Below are positions 17,559 through 28,368 of a DNA stretch of 64,000 bases, piece by piece. The notes under the pieces are model-generated. The model was given only the letters and a program-made list of their open reading frames with translations, searched no databases and was not told where the DNA came from. The stretch is from assembly GCA_001890945.1 (NCBI GenBank), contig MLAX01000001.1, forward strand, positions 310,001 to 374,000, given 5' to 3'. Source of the stretch: Alphaproteobacteria bacterium AO1-B (lineage in GTDB: Bacteria; Pseudomonadota; Alphaproteobacteria; Rhizobiales; Stappiaceae). How positions within the stretch are numbered: the first letter of the stretch is position 1; each line of letters begins with the position of its first letter. Made by a program: the position numbers and the translations under genes.

Positions 17559-17987
17559 TCAATTGATGCCCGTCAGCTGGATCGCGAATGTGAGGTTTTT
17601 GCCAGCAAGCGGATGGTTTGCGTCCAGTACAACGTTGTCGTCGTCAAATGACACGACCACAACACTCATCACCTGGCCGTCCGCGGTCTGACCTTGCAGC
17701 TGTATTCCAATTTCCAGCGGAACATTTTCCGGGATTTGCGTCCGCGGCACTGTTTGCTGAGCATCCGGATTGTGTGGCCCGTACGCATCTTCGGCTGCGA
17801 TCGTGACGGTTTTTTCGTCACCGACCTTCATACCCGGTATCTCGCGGTCGAGCCCTGTAATGATCTGGCCGGAACCAACGGTGAATTCGAGTGGCTCGCG
17901 GCCTTCTGAACTATCGAAAACGGAACCGTCGTCCAGTGTTCCCTTGTAGTGAAGTTGCACCGTATCGCCTTGTTTGGCTTCGGTCAT
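17559..17987 (-). CDS. FKBP-type peptidyl-prolyl isomerase, SlyD-like
   Basis: A 142-residue protein with an FKBP fold split by an insert-in-flap domain, as in SlyD/FkpB. The N-terminal half has VQLHYKGTLDDGSVFDSS and IITGLDREIPGMKVGDEK, then AAEDAYGPHNPDA. The insert occupies roughly 70-120, and the fold closes with DANHPLAGKNLTFAIQLTG. It should act as a cytoplasmic prolyl isomerase and chaperone. The His/Cys-rich metal-binding tail of E. coli SlyD is absent. It is separated from its neighbours by more than 70 bases on both sides. Confidence 0.92.
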   Translation of the reverse strand: MTEAKQGDTVQLHYKGTLDDGSVFDSSEGREPLEFTVGSGQIITGLDREIPGMKVGDEKTVTIAAEDAYGPHNPDAQQTVPRTQIPENVPLEIGIQLQGQTADGQVMSVVVVSFDDDNVVLDANHPLAGKNLTFAIQLTGIN

Positions 17988-18123
17988 GAGGCGTTTCGCA
18001 ATTCTGTCTTGGGGTGGGTTTTGAGGCCGCAGTCTGCTGCAGGTGCTCGTCTCTTGCCATCAAACCTAGGCATCGCGGGGTCAGGAGTAAAGGTCAGGCG
18101 TGTTTGCAACACACAGTGCCCGG

Positions 18124-19380
18124 CTAACTTTCAGCGTTTAGAAATACGCGCATCAGTGCGACCCAGCCATAACAGACTATGAGCGAGACAATGGTCACCG
18201 GTAAAACCGTCGCTGTGAACTGCCAGAACTGAAATGGTTTTATGCCGTGTTTTTCAGCCTGCTGAATGATTATGACATTGCTCGCCGCGCTGATGATGAA
18301 CAGATTGCCCGCAAGTGTGGAGATACCGGACAGCAACATCAACACTGCGACATCGTGTTTTTCCAGCAGACTGAGATAGATCTCGACCAAAGGAACATTC
18401 GAAAAAAGCTGGCTGCCCCAAAATGCAATGGAGCTGAGCAAGAGCGGATCCCCGAGTTGATGGCGCCAGGGGCTCAGCCAATCTTGCAGCACGCCGGACT
18501 TTAAAACAGCTCCGGTCACGATGAACATGGCCACGAAAAAGATCAGCGTGTGCCAATCAACCTCCTTGAGGATCTGCACACGGTTTGATGACAGAACGAA
18601 CAAGGGGATTGCTGCGATCAGACTGATCAAGCCCAGCGGCAGGTCAGGAAACAAGCTTGCTCCGCCTACAACACTGTCCAGGATGACGAGTACCGACAAC
18701 AAGGCTGTGGAAATGAGAGCCGGTGTCGGGTGAACGGTCACATCTTCTGGCGTGACAGCCTCTGGTGCCTCGCCGGTCTCTTCCATCTTCAGCCGATACC
18801 AAAACCAGAGCAGGGTGAAGGCGAGCGATACGATTGCTGGAGGCCCCAGCCATATCAGAAACGTTCCAACAGGGTTATCGAAGTGTCCATCAGCCACTAT
18901 CAGCAGATTTTGTGGGTTGCCGACAGGCGAGAACATGCTGCCGACGGTGACTGTAACGCACAGGGCGATCAGCGGGAGGGAGGCTTTAATCTGAAGCCGT
19001 GCCGCAATCGCGATGGCAATCGGCGTGCCAATTGCCGCCGCAGCATCATTGGTCAAAACCGCTGAGATGGCGGTCACAAATAAAATAAAGGGTATCAGTA
19101 TTAGCGGGATTGACCTGCCGGGCGTGCAGATCTTGTTGCTGACCTTCTCAGAGATCCCGGACGCGAACAAGGCGTGAGAGATCGCGAAAACTCCGAACAA
19201 ATACGCAATAACATTCCAGTCGATTGCGTTGAAAGCTTCTGTGGGCGCCAAGTTCCCGGTGATTAGAACTGCGACCGCACCAGCGCTCATGATTTGCCAG
19301 ATCTTTATCCACTCAGGAAGCCACTGTCTGATCGCAATCGCTATAAAAACAGCAATTGATACGGCTAAGCTAAATGACAT
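18124..19380 (-). CDS. ion-transporter-superfamily permease (ArsB/citrate/SLC13 type)
   Basis: A polytopic protein of about 418 residues with roughly ten hydrophobic helices. Features of the ion transporter superfamily are LTNDAAAAIGTPIAIAIAARL (about 100-120), GSMFSPVGNPQNLLI (the re-entrant loop with the family-conserved SPVGNPQN) and the related second-half GSQLFSNVPLVEIY and ISTLAGNLFIISAASNVII. These also occur in the ArsB, CitMHS and SLC13-like groups. The substrate (arsenite, dicarboxylate or citrate) cannot be decided, and there is no ars gene nearby. Start: ATG at 19380. The frame remains open for another 45 codons upstream without a convincing ribosome site. It is divergent from the MFS gene at 19484. 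Confidence 0.85.
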   Translation of the reverse strand: MSFSLAVSIAVFIAIAIRQWLPEWIKIWQIMSAGAVAVLITGNLAPTEAFNAIDWNVIAYLFGVFAISHALFASGISEKVSNKICTPGRSIPLILIPFILFVTAISAVLTNDAAAAIGTPIAIAIAARLQIKASLPLIALCVTVTVGSMFSPVGNPQNLLIVADGHFDNPVGTFLIWLGPPAIVSLAFTLLWFWYRLKMEETGEAPEAVTPEDVTVHPTPALISTALLSVLVILDSVVGGASLFPDLPLGLISLIAAIPLFVLSSNRVQILKEVDWHTLIFFVAMFIVTGAVLKSGVLQDWLSPWRHQLGDPLLLSSIAFWGSQLFSNVPLVEIYLSLLEKHDVAVLMLLSGISTLAGNLFIISAASNVIIIQQAEKHGIKPFQFWQFTATVLPVTIVSLIVCYGWVALMRVFLNAES

Positions 19381-19483
19381 TCCCAGTGGATCTCCGAATG
19401 GCCGCTGAATAAATAGTTCGAATTTACTTTTTATCTTGCGCGCGGGTGTACTACGGTTCAAGGGCTTGTTGGAGACAAAGTCG

Positions 19484-20710
19484 ATGCAACTGAATCGTCC
19501 GCTTCTGGGTGTCAATTTTTTTGCGGGCGACGTTGTCGGCGGGATTGGCCCATATTTGGCAATCTACCTCCTTACGCTTCAGCATTGGTCGCCAGGCGCG
19601 ATCGGCGTGGCCCTTGCGGCCGGCAGCCTCGCCACAGTGGCAATGCAGGCTCCGGCAGGCGCCATCATCGATACTGTGACTTGGAAACGGACGCTGTTGA
19701 TTGGGTGTGCGCTCGCAATCGCCGTGAGTACGCTCTCGATCCTTGCGTTCAACGATACAGCGGCCGTTTACGTCGCGCAGATACTGATCGGGTCGGCATC
19801 GGCATTTCTCGGGCCGTTGATGGCTGCTTTGACACTCGGCATCGTCGGACATGCGCATTTTACCAGGCAGATGAGTTCCAATCAGGCCTGGAACCATGCG
19901 GGCAATATGATCGCCGCCGCATTGGCCTTAGTTCTTGCTTTGACATGGTCAGCGCTGGGGGTCTTCTGGCTCGTTGCGGCCATGGCGTTCGGGATGATTA
20001 TCTGTGCCCTGATGATCGACCGGCACTCGATTGACCATGATCTGGCACGAGGGGGCATCGATGAGGAAGTCTCCGGCGATGCAAAACCGGAGAGCATACT
20101 GAGCCTTTTTGAAGATCGCCGCCTTGTCGTGTTTGCGGCCTGTATCTTTCTTTTCCATTTCGCGAACGCTGCAATGTTGCCCCTAGTTAGCCAAAAACTC
20201 TCGGCGCAGAGCGATGCGGAACATGGAATTGCTTTTACCGCGGCGTGTGTGATCGCGGCGCAGCTGGTCATGATCGTCATGGCACTATTTTGTGGCAAGA
20301 AAGCAGATGTTTGGGGGCGCAAGCCTCTGTTTTTAATTGCATTTCTTGTTCTGCCAATCCGTGGCCTGCTCTTCAGCCAATTCGATAGTGCGTATGCGCT
20401 CGTCGCCGTCCAAGCTCTGGATGGTGTTGCAAACGGCATATTTGCGATTCTCTTTCTGCTGATCCTTGCAGATATCACGAACGGATCAGGGCGCTTTAAC
20501 CTCGCCCAAGGTGTGTTGGCGATGCTGGTTGGCATCGGAGCAAGCCTTAGCAACATTGCGGCGGAATATGTGGTTCAGTTCACCAGCTACTCCGTTGCAT
20601 TCGGCTTTCTCGCCGGAATTGCCGTGATCGGTCTCATTCTCTTTTACTTTTTCATGGAAGAAACACTCGAGCAGACACAGGTGGAAGTGGCTGAAGCACA
20701 GAAGTCTTAG
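19484..20710 (+). CDS. major facilitator superfamily transporter
   Basis: A 408-residue, 12-helix MFS protein. GSLATVAMQAPAGAIIDTVTWKRTLLIG contains the cytoplasmic loop 2-3 motif region, and GKKADVWGRKPLFLIAF is the clear D-x-G-R-K/R motif between helices 8 and 9. A charged central loop (RHSIDHDLARGG to SLFEDRRLV) separates the halves. It resembles bacterial efflux or arabinose-type MFS carriers, but the substrate is unknown. ATG at 19484 with TTGGAGAC upstream is preferred over the 16-codon extension. Its promoter must lie in the 103-base gap shared with the divergent permease at 18124-19380. Confidence 0.87.
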   Translation: MQLNRPLLGVNFFAGDVVGGIGPYLAIYLLTLQHWSPGAIGVALAAGSLATVAMQAPAGAIIDTVTWKRTLLIGCALAIAVSTLSILAFNDTAAVYVAQILIGSASAFLGPLMAALTLGIVGHAHFTRQMSSNQAWNHAGNMIAAALALVLALTWSALGVFWLVAAMAFGMIICALMIDRHSIDHDLARGGIDEEVSGDAKPESILSLFEDRRLVVFAACIFLFHFANAAMLPLVSQKLSAQSDAEHGIAFTAACVIAAQLVMIVMALFCGKKADVWGRKPLFLIAFLVLPIRGLLFSQFDSAYALVAVQALDGVANGIFAILFLLILADITNGSGRFNLAQGVLAMLVGIGASLSNIAAEYVVQFTSYSVAFGFLAGIAVIGLILFYFFMEETLEQTQVEVAEAQKS

Positions 20711-20917
20711 CCTCCAGAAAAAGCCCGTAAGGTCCTGTTTTTTCGATAGTCCCAGGAAACGCTGCGTCAGTTTTAGCACCGCGTGACGATGGCCGGAATT
20801 GACCGCGCCGACACGCCAAAGATCCTTATCAGGCTATTCATTTTGCTGACACTTGGCCGTGGAAGAGGACACGCGTCCTTTCCAATCCATTCTGCCTATC
20901 CGGCCAAGGAGGTTATT

Positions 20918-22933
20918 ATGTCGAACCCGGTTTCATCTGGGCTGTCGCGCCGTTCATTTTTGAAAACAGGGGCTGTTGTTGCTGGCACGACGCTTGTCCC
21001 GTCCATTGTTTCCTTCCGCGCCCATGCCAAAGCTGGGCCTGGTGAACTTGCCATGGTTCCAGCAAAACCAAACCCGAATGGGGTATTCGAGCGCTTGTTT
21101 CTTTTGAAAGGCGACCCGCTTGCTGGTCCGATCCGGACGATCGTAACCGAAGAGGGCAATCCTGTTCCGATGCCAACGCTTGACGATGGTGAGCGTCGCG
21201 TGCTTCGGGTTCTGCATTTCAATGACATGCACAACCACTTGACAGAAATGCACGGCAAACGGGGCGACACGCACCGGTTCTCCCAAATCGTGAAGATGGT
21301 CAAAGACATCCGCGGCGCGGCAAAAGAGGACGAGATCGTTCTTTTCGTGTCTGCCGGCGACGATCACACTGGTTCGATCTTTGATGAATTGATGGGCTGG
21401 GCGCCGGAAGAGTTTGTTGCCGATGCGGGTTACCGGGCGAATTCCGCCGCTGGTGTCGATATCGCCGTTCTCGGCAACCATGAATTTGACCGAGGTGCGG
21501 AACTTCTGAAGTTGGGTATCGATACCGATGCAGACTTCCCGGTTCTGTCGGCCAACATTCATGGCTCCAAGCACATTGCGCGAGACGAAGACTACGTGGC
21601 TGCAGCCATTGCCGAAGTAAAAGGCCTTCGGGTAGGTTTCATTGGTTTGACAACAGCGGTCGATACCCGCGTTGGCCAGCCGGATGACCCGGATCTTGCC
21701 GTTGCGAGCCCGGTGGATGCCGCCCGCAACTTGACCCCGGCACTCTCCGAAGTCTGTGATGTCATTGTTGTGCTATCGCATTGCGGCTATGGCGGCGATC
21801 AACACAAGAGCGGTAAAGCTGCAACATCCCGCACAATCGGAGAAGGCGACTTTGCAATTGCGGATGCCGTTGGCCGGCTGACCGACAAGCCGGTGGTCCT
21901 GATTGGCGGTCATTCGCACACAACGCTGAACGAAAGTGGCATCAACACCGACAATGTCGTCAACGGCGTCCTGATCACCCAGGCCAATGCCCACGGCAAG
22001 TTTCTGGGCGATGTCGCCATGTCGATCGCAGCGGATCAGGGGCGCAAAGGCTGGTTCACTTCCGTCGGTTTGCACCCGACCAAGAAGCGCGACCAGCGTG
22101 TGGCGGCGGACGATCCTAAGTTTGCCTCTCTCGAACAGCCTGAAGACTACGATCAGGCCTTCGAGGAAGCGCATATTGCTCCGATGATCAAAGCGTTGGA
22201 TACCAAACTCGCGGAAGTCATTGGACAGGTGTCTGACGATAAGGGCCTGACCTCGGAAGAAACTTTTGCTGACCGGTATGTTGGTGAAGTCGCGCTTGCG
22301 AACTACATGAACGATGCGCTGGTTGAGGCGTCCAAGGCCTTCCCTGGTGGCCCGGTGGATCTTGCGATCTTCAATGCAACCGGATTGTCAGCCGGCATCG
22401 CCGAGGGCGATCTGACCTTCAGAGGCTGGTATGACGTCATGCCTTATGCGGATGCGGTGCATGTTGCGACCATGACCGGGGCTCAGCTGAAGGAAATGCT
22501 CGACAACAATGCCAAGCGTCTTCTGCGCCCTGAAGAAGCGGAAGACGTTGACATAAAGGGCTTTGTGTCGCGGGGCTTCCTGCATTTCTCTAAGGATCTG
22601 CGCTACAAGATCGCACTTGGAGCGACGGCAGTGAATGCGCGGGCTGTTGATATCACGGTTCAGGGCAAGCCGCTGGAGGACCAGTTGGACAAAACCTTCC
22701 GTGTTGCTTTTAACACCTACATCGCTCTGGGCGCCTTCGGTGAAACTTGGAACGGCAAGCCGATCGGTGCGGATGTTCCGGGCAATATTGCGAGCTTTGA
22801 CGTGCGTCAGCTGCCGTTTGAGCACACCGGCCTCGTTTACCGCAACGAAGTGATCTCCCACATTCGCAAGACTGGAACCGTTGGCCCGGAAACCGGCGCA
22901 AAGAAGGATGGTCGTCTGACGATCGTTCAATGA
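20918..22933 (+). CDS. Tat-exported 5'-nucleotidase / metallophosphoesterase
   Basis: A 671-residue protein. The twin-arginine signal SRRSFLKTGAVVAGTT (residues 10-25) points to folded export to the periplasm. The metallophosphoesterase domain follows with LHFNDMHNHL (metal Asp and His), SAGDDHTGS, GNHEFDRG (catalytic Asn-His) and GGHSHTTL. The C-terminal substrate-binding 5_nucleotid_C domain (about 395-620) contains NATGLSAGI and FRGWYDVMPYAD. It probably dephosphorylates nucleotides in the periplasm to recover phosphate and nucleosides. The exact substrate is not determinable. Start: AAGGAGG lies seven bases before ATG 20918. The frame is open 45 codons upstream but without a ribosome site. 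It converges on rpsA with a shared terminator between them. Confidence 0.92.
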   Translation: MSNPVSSGLSRRSFLKTGAVVAGTTLVPSIVSFRAHAKAGPGELAMVPAKPNPNGVFERLFLLKGDPLAGPIRTIVTEEGNPVPMPTLDDGERRVLRVLHFNDMHNHLTEMHGKRGDTHRFSQIVKMVKDIRGAAKEDEIVLFVSAGDDHTGSIFDELMGWAPEEFVADAGYRANSAAGVDIAVLGNHEFDRGAELLKLGIDTDADFPVLSANIHGSKHIARDEDYVAAAIAEVKGLRVGFIGLTTAVDTRVGQPDDPDLAVASPVDAARNLTPALSEVCDVIVVLSHCGYGGDQHKSGKAATSRTIGEGDFAIADAVGRLTDKPVVLIGGHSHTTLNESGINTDNVVNGVLITQANAHGKFLGDVAMSIAADQGRKGWFTSVGLHPTKKRDQRVAADDPKFASLEQPEDYDQAFEEAHIAPMIKALDTKLAEVIGQVSDDKGLTSEETFADRYVGEVALANYMNDALVEASKAFPGGPVDLAIFNATGLSAGIAEGDLTFRGWYDVMPYADAVHVATMTGAQLKEMLDNNAKRLLRPEEAEDVDIKGFVSRGFLHFSKDLRYKIALGATAVNARAVDITVQGKPLEDQLDKTFRVAFNTYIALGAFGETWNGKPIGADVPGNIASFDVRQLPFEHTGLVYRNEVISHIRKTGTVGPETGAKKDGRLTIVQ

Positions 22934-22980
22934 TTTGTGCTGGTCAGATGTTTCTTCGGCTGACCATACGAACCAAAACA

Positions 22981-23008
22981 AAAAGCCCGGCATCGCTGCC
23001 GGGCTTTC
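22981..23008. terminator. bidirectional terminator between 5'-nucleotidase and rpsA
   Basis: AAAGCCCGGCA and TGCCGGGCTTT form a symmetric stem with A- and T-rich flanks, which suits the convergent genes on both sides. Confidence 0.88.
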
Positions 23009-23040
23009 GCGTTCTAGCTTCTGGGAAAGCAGCAGGTAAC

Positions 23041-24738
23041 TTAGTCGTCACCCTGCTGCTTCAAAGCAGCACCCAGGATGTCGCCGAGGGACGCGCCGGA
23101 GTCGGAAGAACCGTACTGTGCGACAGCTTCCTTCTCTTCTGCGATTTCCAGTGCCTTGATAGAGGCGGAAACGCGGCGGGTCTTCTTGTCGAACTGCGTG
23201 ATGCGTGCATCGAACTTGTCGCCGACAGAGAATTTCTCCGGACGCTGCTCGTCCCGGTCACGGGAAAGGTCAGCACGGCGAACGAATGCAGTCAGGTCGC
23301 TGTCTGCGATCTTCACGTCCAGGCCACCGTCTTTGATCTCGATGACTTCACAAGTGACAATCGAGTTCTTGCGGATTTCGCCAGCAGCACCGGATTCCAT
23401 CGGGTCGCCGGAGAGCTGCTTGATGCCGAGAGAGATGCGCTCTTTCTCAACGTCAACGTCAAGAACGATGGCCTTGACCATGTCGCCCTTCTTGTACTCT
23501 TCGATGACCTGCTCGCCCGGACGGTTCCAGTCCAGATCGGACAGGTGAACCATGCCGTCAACGTCGCCGTCGAGACCGATGAAGAGACCAAATTCGGTCT
23601 TGTTCTTCACTTCGCCTTCAACTTCGGTGTTGATCGGGAACTGCTCAGCGAATGCATCCCACGGGTTCTGCAGGGTTTGCTTGAGGCCCAGGGAAATGCG
23701 GCGCTTGACCGGGTCGACTTCCAGGATCATCACTTCGACTTCCTGAGAAGTGGAAACGATCTTGCCCGGATGGACGTTCTTCTTGGTCCAGGACATTTCG
23801 GAAACGTGGATCAGGCCTTCGATGCCCGGCTCCAGTTCGACGAATGCACCGTAGTCGGTGATGTTGGTCACGCGGCCGTTGAACTTGGCTTCGATCGGGT
23901 ACTTGGCTTCGATGCCATCCCACGGATCAGCTTCAAGCTGCTTCATGCCAAGGCTGATGCGATGCGTGTCCTGGTTGACGCGGATGATCTGAACCTTGAC
24001 GGTCTGACCGATCGTGAGAACTTCGGACGGATGGTTGATGCGGCGCCACGCAATGTCGGTCACGTGCAGCAGGCCATCGATGCCGCCGAGATCGACGAAC
24101 GCACCGTAGTCGGTGATGTTCTTGACGACACCCTCGACTGTGTGACCTTCTTCCAGGCTCTGGACCAGTTCCGAACGCTGCTCGGCACGGGTTTCTTCCA
24201 GAACGACACGGCGGGACACAACGATGTTGCCGCGGCGCTTGTCCATTTTCAGGATCTGGAACGGCTGCGGTGTGTGCATCAGCGGAGTGACGTCGCGTAC
24301 CGGACGGATGTCCACTTGCGAACGCGGCAGGAAGGCAACAGCGCCATCCAGATCGACAGTGAAGCCGCCTTTGACCTGGTTGAAGATCTGGCCGTTGACT
24401 TTTTCGTTGGCTTCGAAAGCCACTTCCAGGCGAACCCAGCTCTCTTCGCGGCGCGCTTTTTCGCGCGACAGAACAGCTTCGCCGAGGGCGTTTTCGACAC
24501 GCTCCAGGTAAACTTCGACTTCGTCGCCGACGTTCATTTCGCCATCACGGCCTTTGGCGCCGAATTCCTTCAGCGGCACGCGGCCTTCAACTTTCAGACC
24601 AACGTCGATGACGGCCAGGTCTTTTTCGATGGCAACAACGGTGCCTTTGACAACAGCACCTTCGTAAAGGTCGTTCTGGACGAAAGACTCTTCGAGAAGA
24701 GCTGCAAAGTCTTCCATGGAGGGATTAAAATCAGACAT
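23041..24738 (-). CDS. rpsA: 30S ribosomal protein S1
   Basis: A 565-residue protein made of six S1/OB repeats. Repeated ITDYGAFVDLGGIDGLLHVTD-type elements and GDEVEVYLERVEN, VKVQIIRVN and VEVMILEV segments mark successive domains. It binds mRNA on the 30S subunit and helps initiate translation of structured or weakly led messages. Start: AGGAGAATGTATG on the minus strand. cmk upstream has its own terminator, so rpsA is likely transcribed from a promoter in 24739-24966. Gene order aroA-cmk-rpsA is the conserved proteobacterial order. Confidence 0.97.
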   Translation of the reverse strand: MSDFNPSMEDFAALLEESFVQNDLYEGAVVKGTVVAIEKDLAVIDVGLKVEGRVPLKEFGAKGRDGEMNVGDEVEVYLERVENALGEAVLSREKARREESWVRLEVAFEANEKVNGQIFNQVKGGFTVDLDGAVAFLPRSQVDIRPVRDVTPLMHTPQPFQILKMDKRRGNIVVSRRVVLEETRAEQRSELVQSLEEGHTVEGVVKNITDYGAFVDLGGIDGLLHVTDIAWRRINHPSEVLTIGQTVKVQIIRVNQDTHRISLGMKQLEADPWDGIEAKYPIEAKFNGRVTNITDYGAFVELEPGIEGLIHVSEMSWTKKNVHPGKIVSTSQEVEVMILEVDPVKRRISLGLKQTLQNPWDAFAEQFPINTEVEGEVKNKTEFGLFIGLDGDVDGMVHLSDLDWNRPGEQVIEEYKKGDMVKAIVLDVDVEKERISLGIKQLSGDPMESGAAGEIRKNSIVTCEVIEIKDGGLDVKIADSDLTAFVRRADLSRDRDEQRPEKFSVGDKFDARITQFDKKTRRVSASIKALEIAEEKEAVAQYGSSDSGASLGDILGAALKQQGDD

Positions 24739-24965
24739 ACATTCTCCTAGCGCCTTTTGGCGCGCCGCCGGCGGGTTGGTGTTGCACTCCGGAGCTTCTG
24801 CCTCCCGGAACCGACGTTTCGTCTGGTTCTTCCGCTTTAATCAAGCGGGCCGGCGGGGCGAGAAACAGAAAATCCGGTCTCGTCACAGGCCACACGCGTG
24901 TCCTGCCGAAAATTTGTGTCCATTTCTGAACAAAGGGCCCTGAGGGCGGGTTCCGGCCAAGATGT

Positions 24966-24997
24966 GCAAAAAGGGGCACACTCTGGAGTGAGCCCCG
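24966..24997 (-). terminator. terminator after cmk
   Basis: On the minus strand GGGGCTCACTC pairs with GAGTGTGCCCC around a CA loop and is followed by TTTTTTGC. It lies 15 bases after the cmk stop and separates aroA-cmk from rpsA. I see no other gene in the 272 bases between cmk and rpsA. Confidence 0.85.
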
Positions 24998-25010
24998 CAT
25001 CATTTGATGC

Positions 25011-27028
<2,018 letters not shown>

Positions 27029-27249
27029 CTATCACGCAAGGGCGGCTGCGTCATCCATTAGCGCCAGATAACATTCCTTTATGTGTATGGATGCAGTGAG
27101 CCTGCTTGAAATTTGCCACGCATCGTGCAGAAAAGTGGAACCGAAAAGAAAAAACGGCGATTTGGCTTTGACATCGGCCCTGAGTTAGCGCTAAGGGCGG
27201 CGAACTCAAATTTCCAAATCGACCATCCAAGCTATGAAGGGTGAGCACA

Positions 27250-27642
27250 GTGGCAAAACCTGAACTTGGCACAAAGCGGCTGTGCCCGGGCTGCGGCGCC
27301 AAATATTACGATCTCAACCGCGATCCGATTACCTGCCCGAAATGCGGGACGATCTTCGAGGCTGTGATGACCTCTCGGGCGGCGAAAGCCGCCAAGGTTG
27401 AAGAAAAGCCGGAAGACGATGAAGACGAGGACGATGCAGCGGCTCCGGAAATCGTAACGCTGGAAGAAGCCGACGCGGAAGCCGAAGGCGGCGATGATGA
27501 TGTGCCGGACATCGATGGCGATGATGTTGAACTCGATGATGACGACAGCGCCGATGATGACGTCTTTATCGATGAAGACGATGAAGACGATGAAGCTGTT
27601 CCGGGTATCCGGGTTGAAGTAGACGACGATCCTGATCGTTAA
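27250..27642 (+). CDS. TIGR02300/FYDLN-acid family protein
   Basis: A protein of about 130 residues. The N-terminus ELGTKRLCPGCGAKYYDLNRDPITCPKCG is a two-CxxC zinc-ribbon-like segment that names the family. The rest is a very acidic Asp/Glu-rich tail (roughly 55-130), probably disordered. The function is unknown. The gene is restricted to alphaproteobacteria and usually sits beside aroA, as here, in divergent orientation. I chose GTG at 27250 (MAKPELG) with GAAGGG upstream over GTG at 27241, which has no spacing to the ribosome site. In the 266 bases before it lies a palindrome around TTAGCGCTAA. Confidence 0.88.
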   Translation: MAKPELGTKRLCPGCGAKYYDLNRDPITCPKCGTIFEAVMTSRAAKAAKVEEKPEDDEDEDDAAAPEIVTLEEADAEAEGGDDDVPDIDGDDVELDDDDSADDDVFIDEDDEDDEAVPGIRVEVDDDPDR

Positions 27643-27646
27643 GTGA

Positions 27647-27690
27647 CTGGCCGGGAAGTGTTTTTTGCGCTCTCGGCCTTTTCCACAAGG
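27647..27690 (+). terminator. weak terminator-like hairpin after the FYDLN gene
   Basis: GGCCGGGA and TCTCGGCC pair across a 14-base loop and are followed by TTTTCC. The loop is long, so support is moderate. Confidence 0.5.
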
Positions 27691-27791
27691 GCAGGCTGAA
27701 ATCATTCAAATTTCCGCTTGATCTTACCAGGAGGTGCGACTATGTTCCGCCTCCATCAGCCGGAGCGATCCCAACGTTTCCGGGCATAAAT

Positions 27792-27867
27792 GGGGCCTTA
27801 GCTCAGCTGGGAGAGCGCTTCGCTGGCAGCGAAGAGGTCAGGGGTTCGATTCCCCTAGGCTCCACCA
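27792..27867 (+). tRNA. tRNA-Ala (GGC)
   Basis: A 76-base cloverleaf. The acceptor stem GGGGCCT pairs with AGGCTCC (one G-U). The D arm is GCTCAGCTGGGAGAGC. The anticodon arm CTTCG-CTGGCAG-CGAAG has anticodon GGC, and the T arm is AGGGGTTCGATTCCCCT. CCA is encoded. There is no sign of an integrated element: the next gene starts 79 bases later with normal composition. Confidence 0.96.
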
Positions 27868-27945
27868 TCTTCTCTTCCATATGATACTACTTGACCCCGT
27901 CGAACGGTTGCTTCTGAAGCGAAGTGGCTTATATCGCGGCGCACG

Positions 27946-28368
27946 ATGATTGCGCTGTTCCTATCTTCCTTTCTTGCTGCAACGTTTTTTCCGGCTCAAT
28001 CGGAGTTGGGGCTCGTCTATCTGGTTACCAACTACCCGGAAGACCTGGTGGCTCTGATTGCAGTTGCCAGTGTTGGCAACACCCTTGGATCGGTTGTGAA
28101 TTGGGCCATCGGTCTGGGACTGATCCGGTTTGCCCGTCCCGCAGAGCATTCCGGCAAGGCGTCGAAATGGTATATCAAAGCGCAGCACTGGTATGAGAAG
28201 TATGGCTACTGGAGTTTGTTGATCAGTTGGGCGCCTCTTGTTGGAGACCCGGTAACGCTCGTCGCTGGTGTGTTCAGGGAGCCCCTGTGGCGGTTCTTTT
28301 TATTGGTGGCGATTGCGAAAACGGTTCGGTACATCGTTGTTGCCGCGATTGCTCTTCAGTTCATCTGA
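27946..28368 (+). CDS. YqaA-family (DedA/SNARE-associated-like) membrane protein
   Basis: A 140-residue protein with three or four hydrophobic segments. FFPAQSELGLVYLV, GNTLGSVVNWAIGLGL and the C-terminal WAPLVGDPVTLVAGVFREPLWRF are the YqaA landmarks related to the DedA family of membrane proteins implicated in lipid flipping and membrane homeostasis. The exact activity is unknown. The gene lies alone between tRNA-Ala and the ugp regulatory region. Confidence 0.85.
   Translation: MIALFLSSFLAATFFPAQSELGLVYLVTNYPEDLVALIAVASVGNTLGSVVNWAIGLGLIRFARPAEHSGKASKWYIKAQHWYEKYGYWSLLISWAPLVGDPVTLVAGVFREPLWRFFLLVAIAKTVRYIVVAAIALQFI

Noticed and set aside
22930..24750. 606-codon open frame on the plus strand opposite rpsA
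   Set aside because: It mirrors rpsA codon for codon. It has no ribosome site and no recognisable domain, and the rpsA product is certain. Long antisense frames are expected in GC-rich, codon-biased genes.
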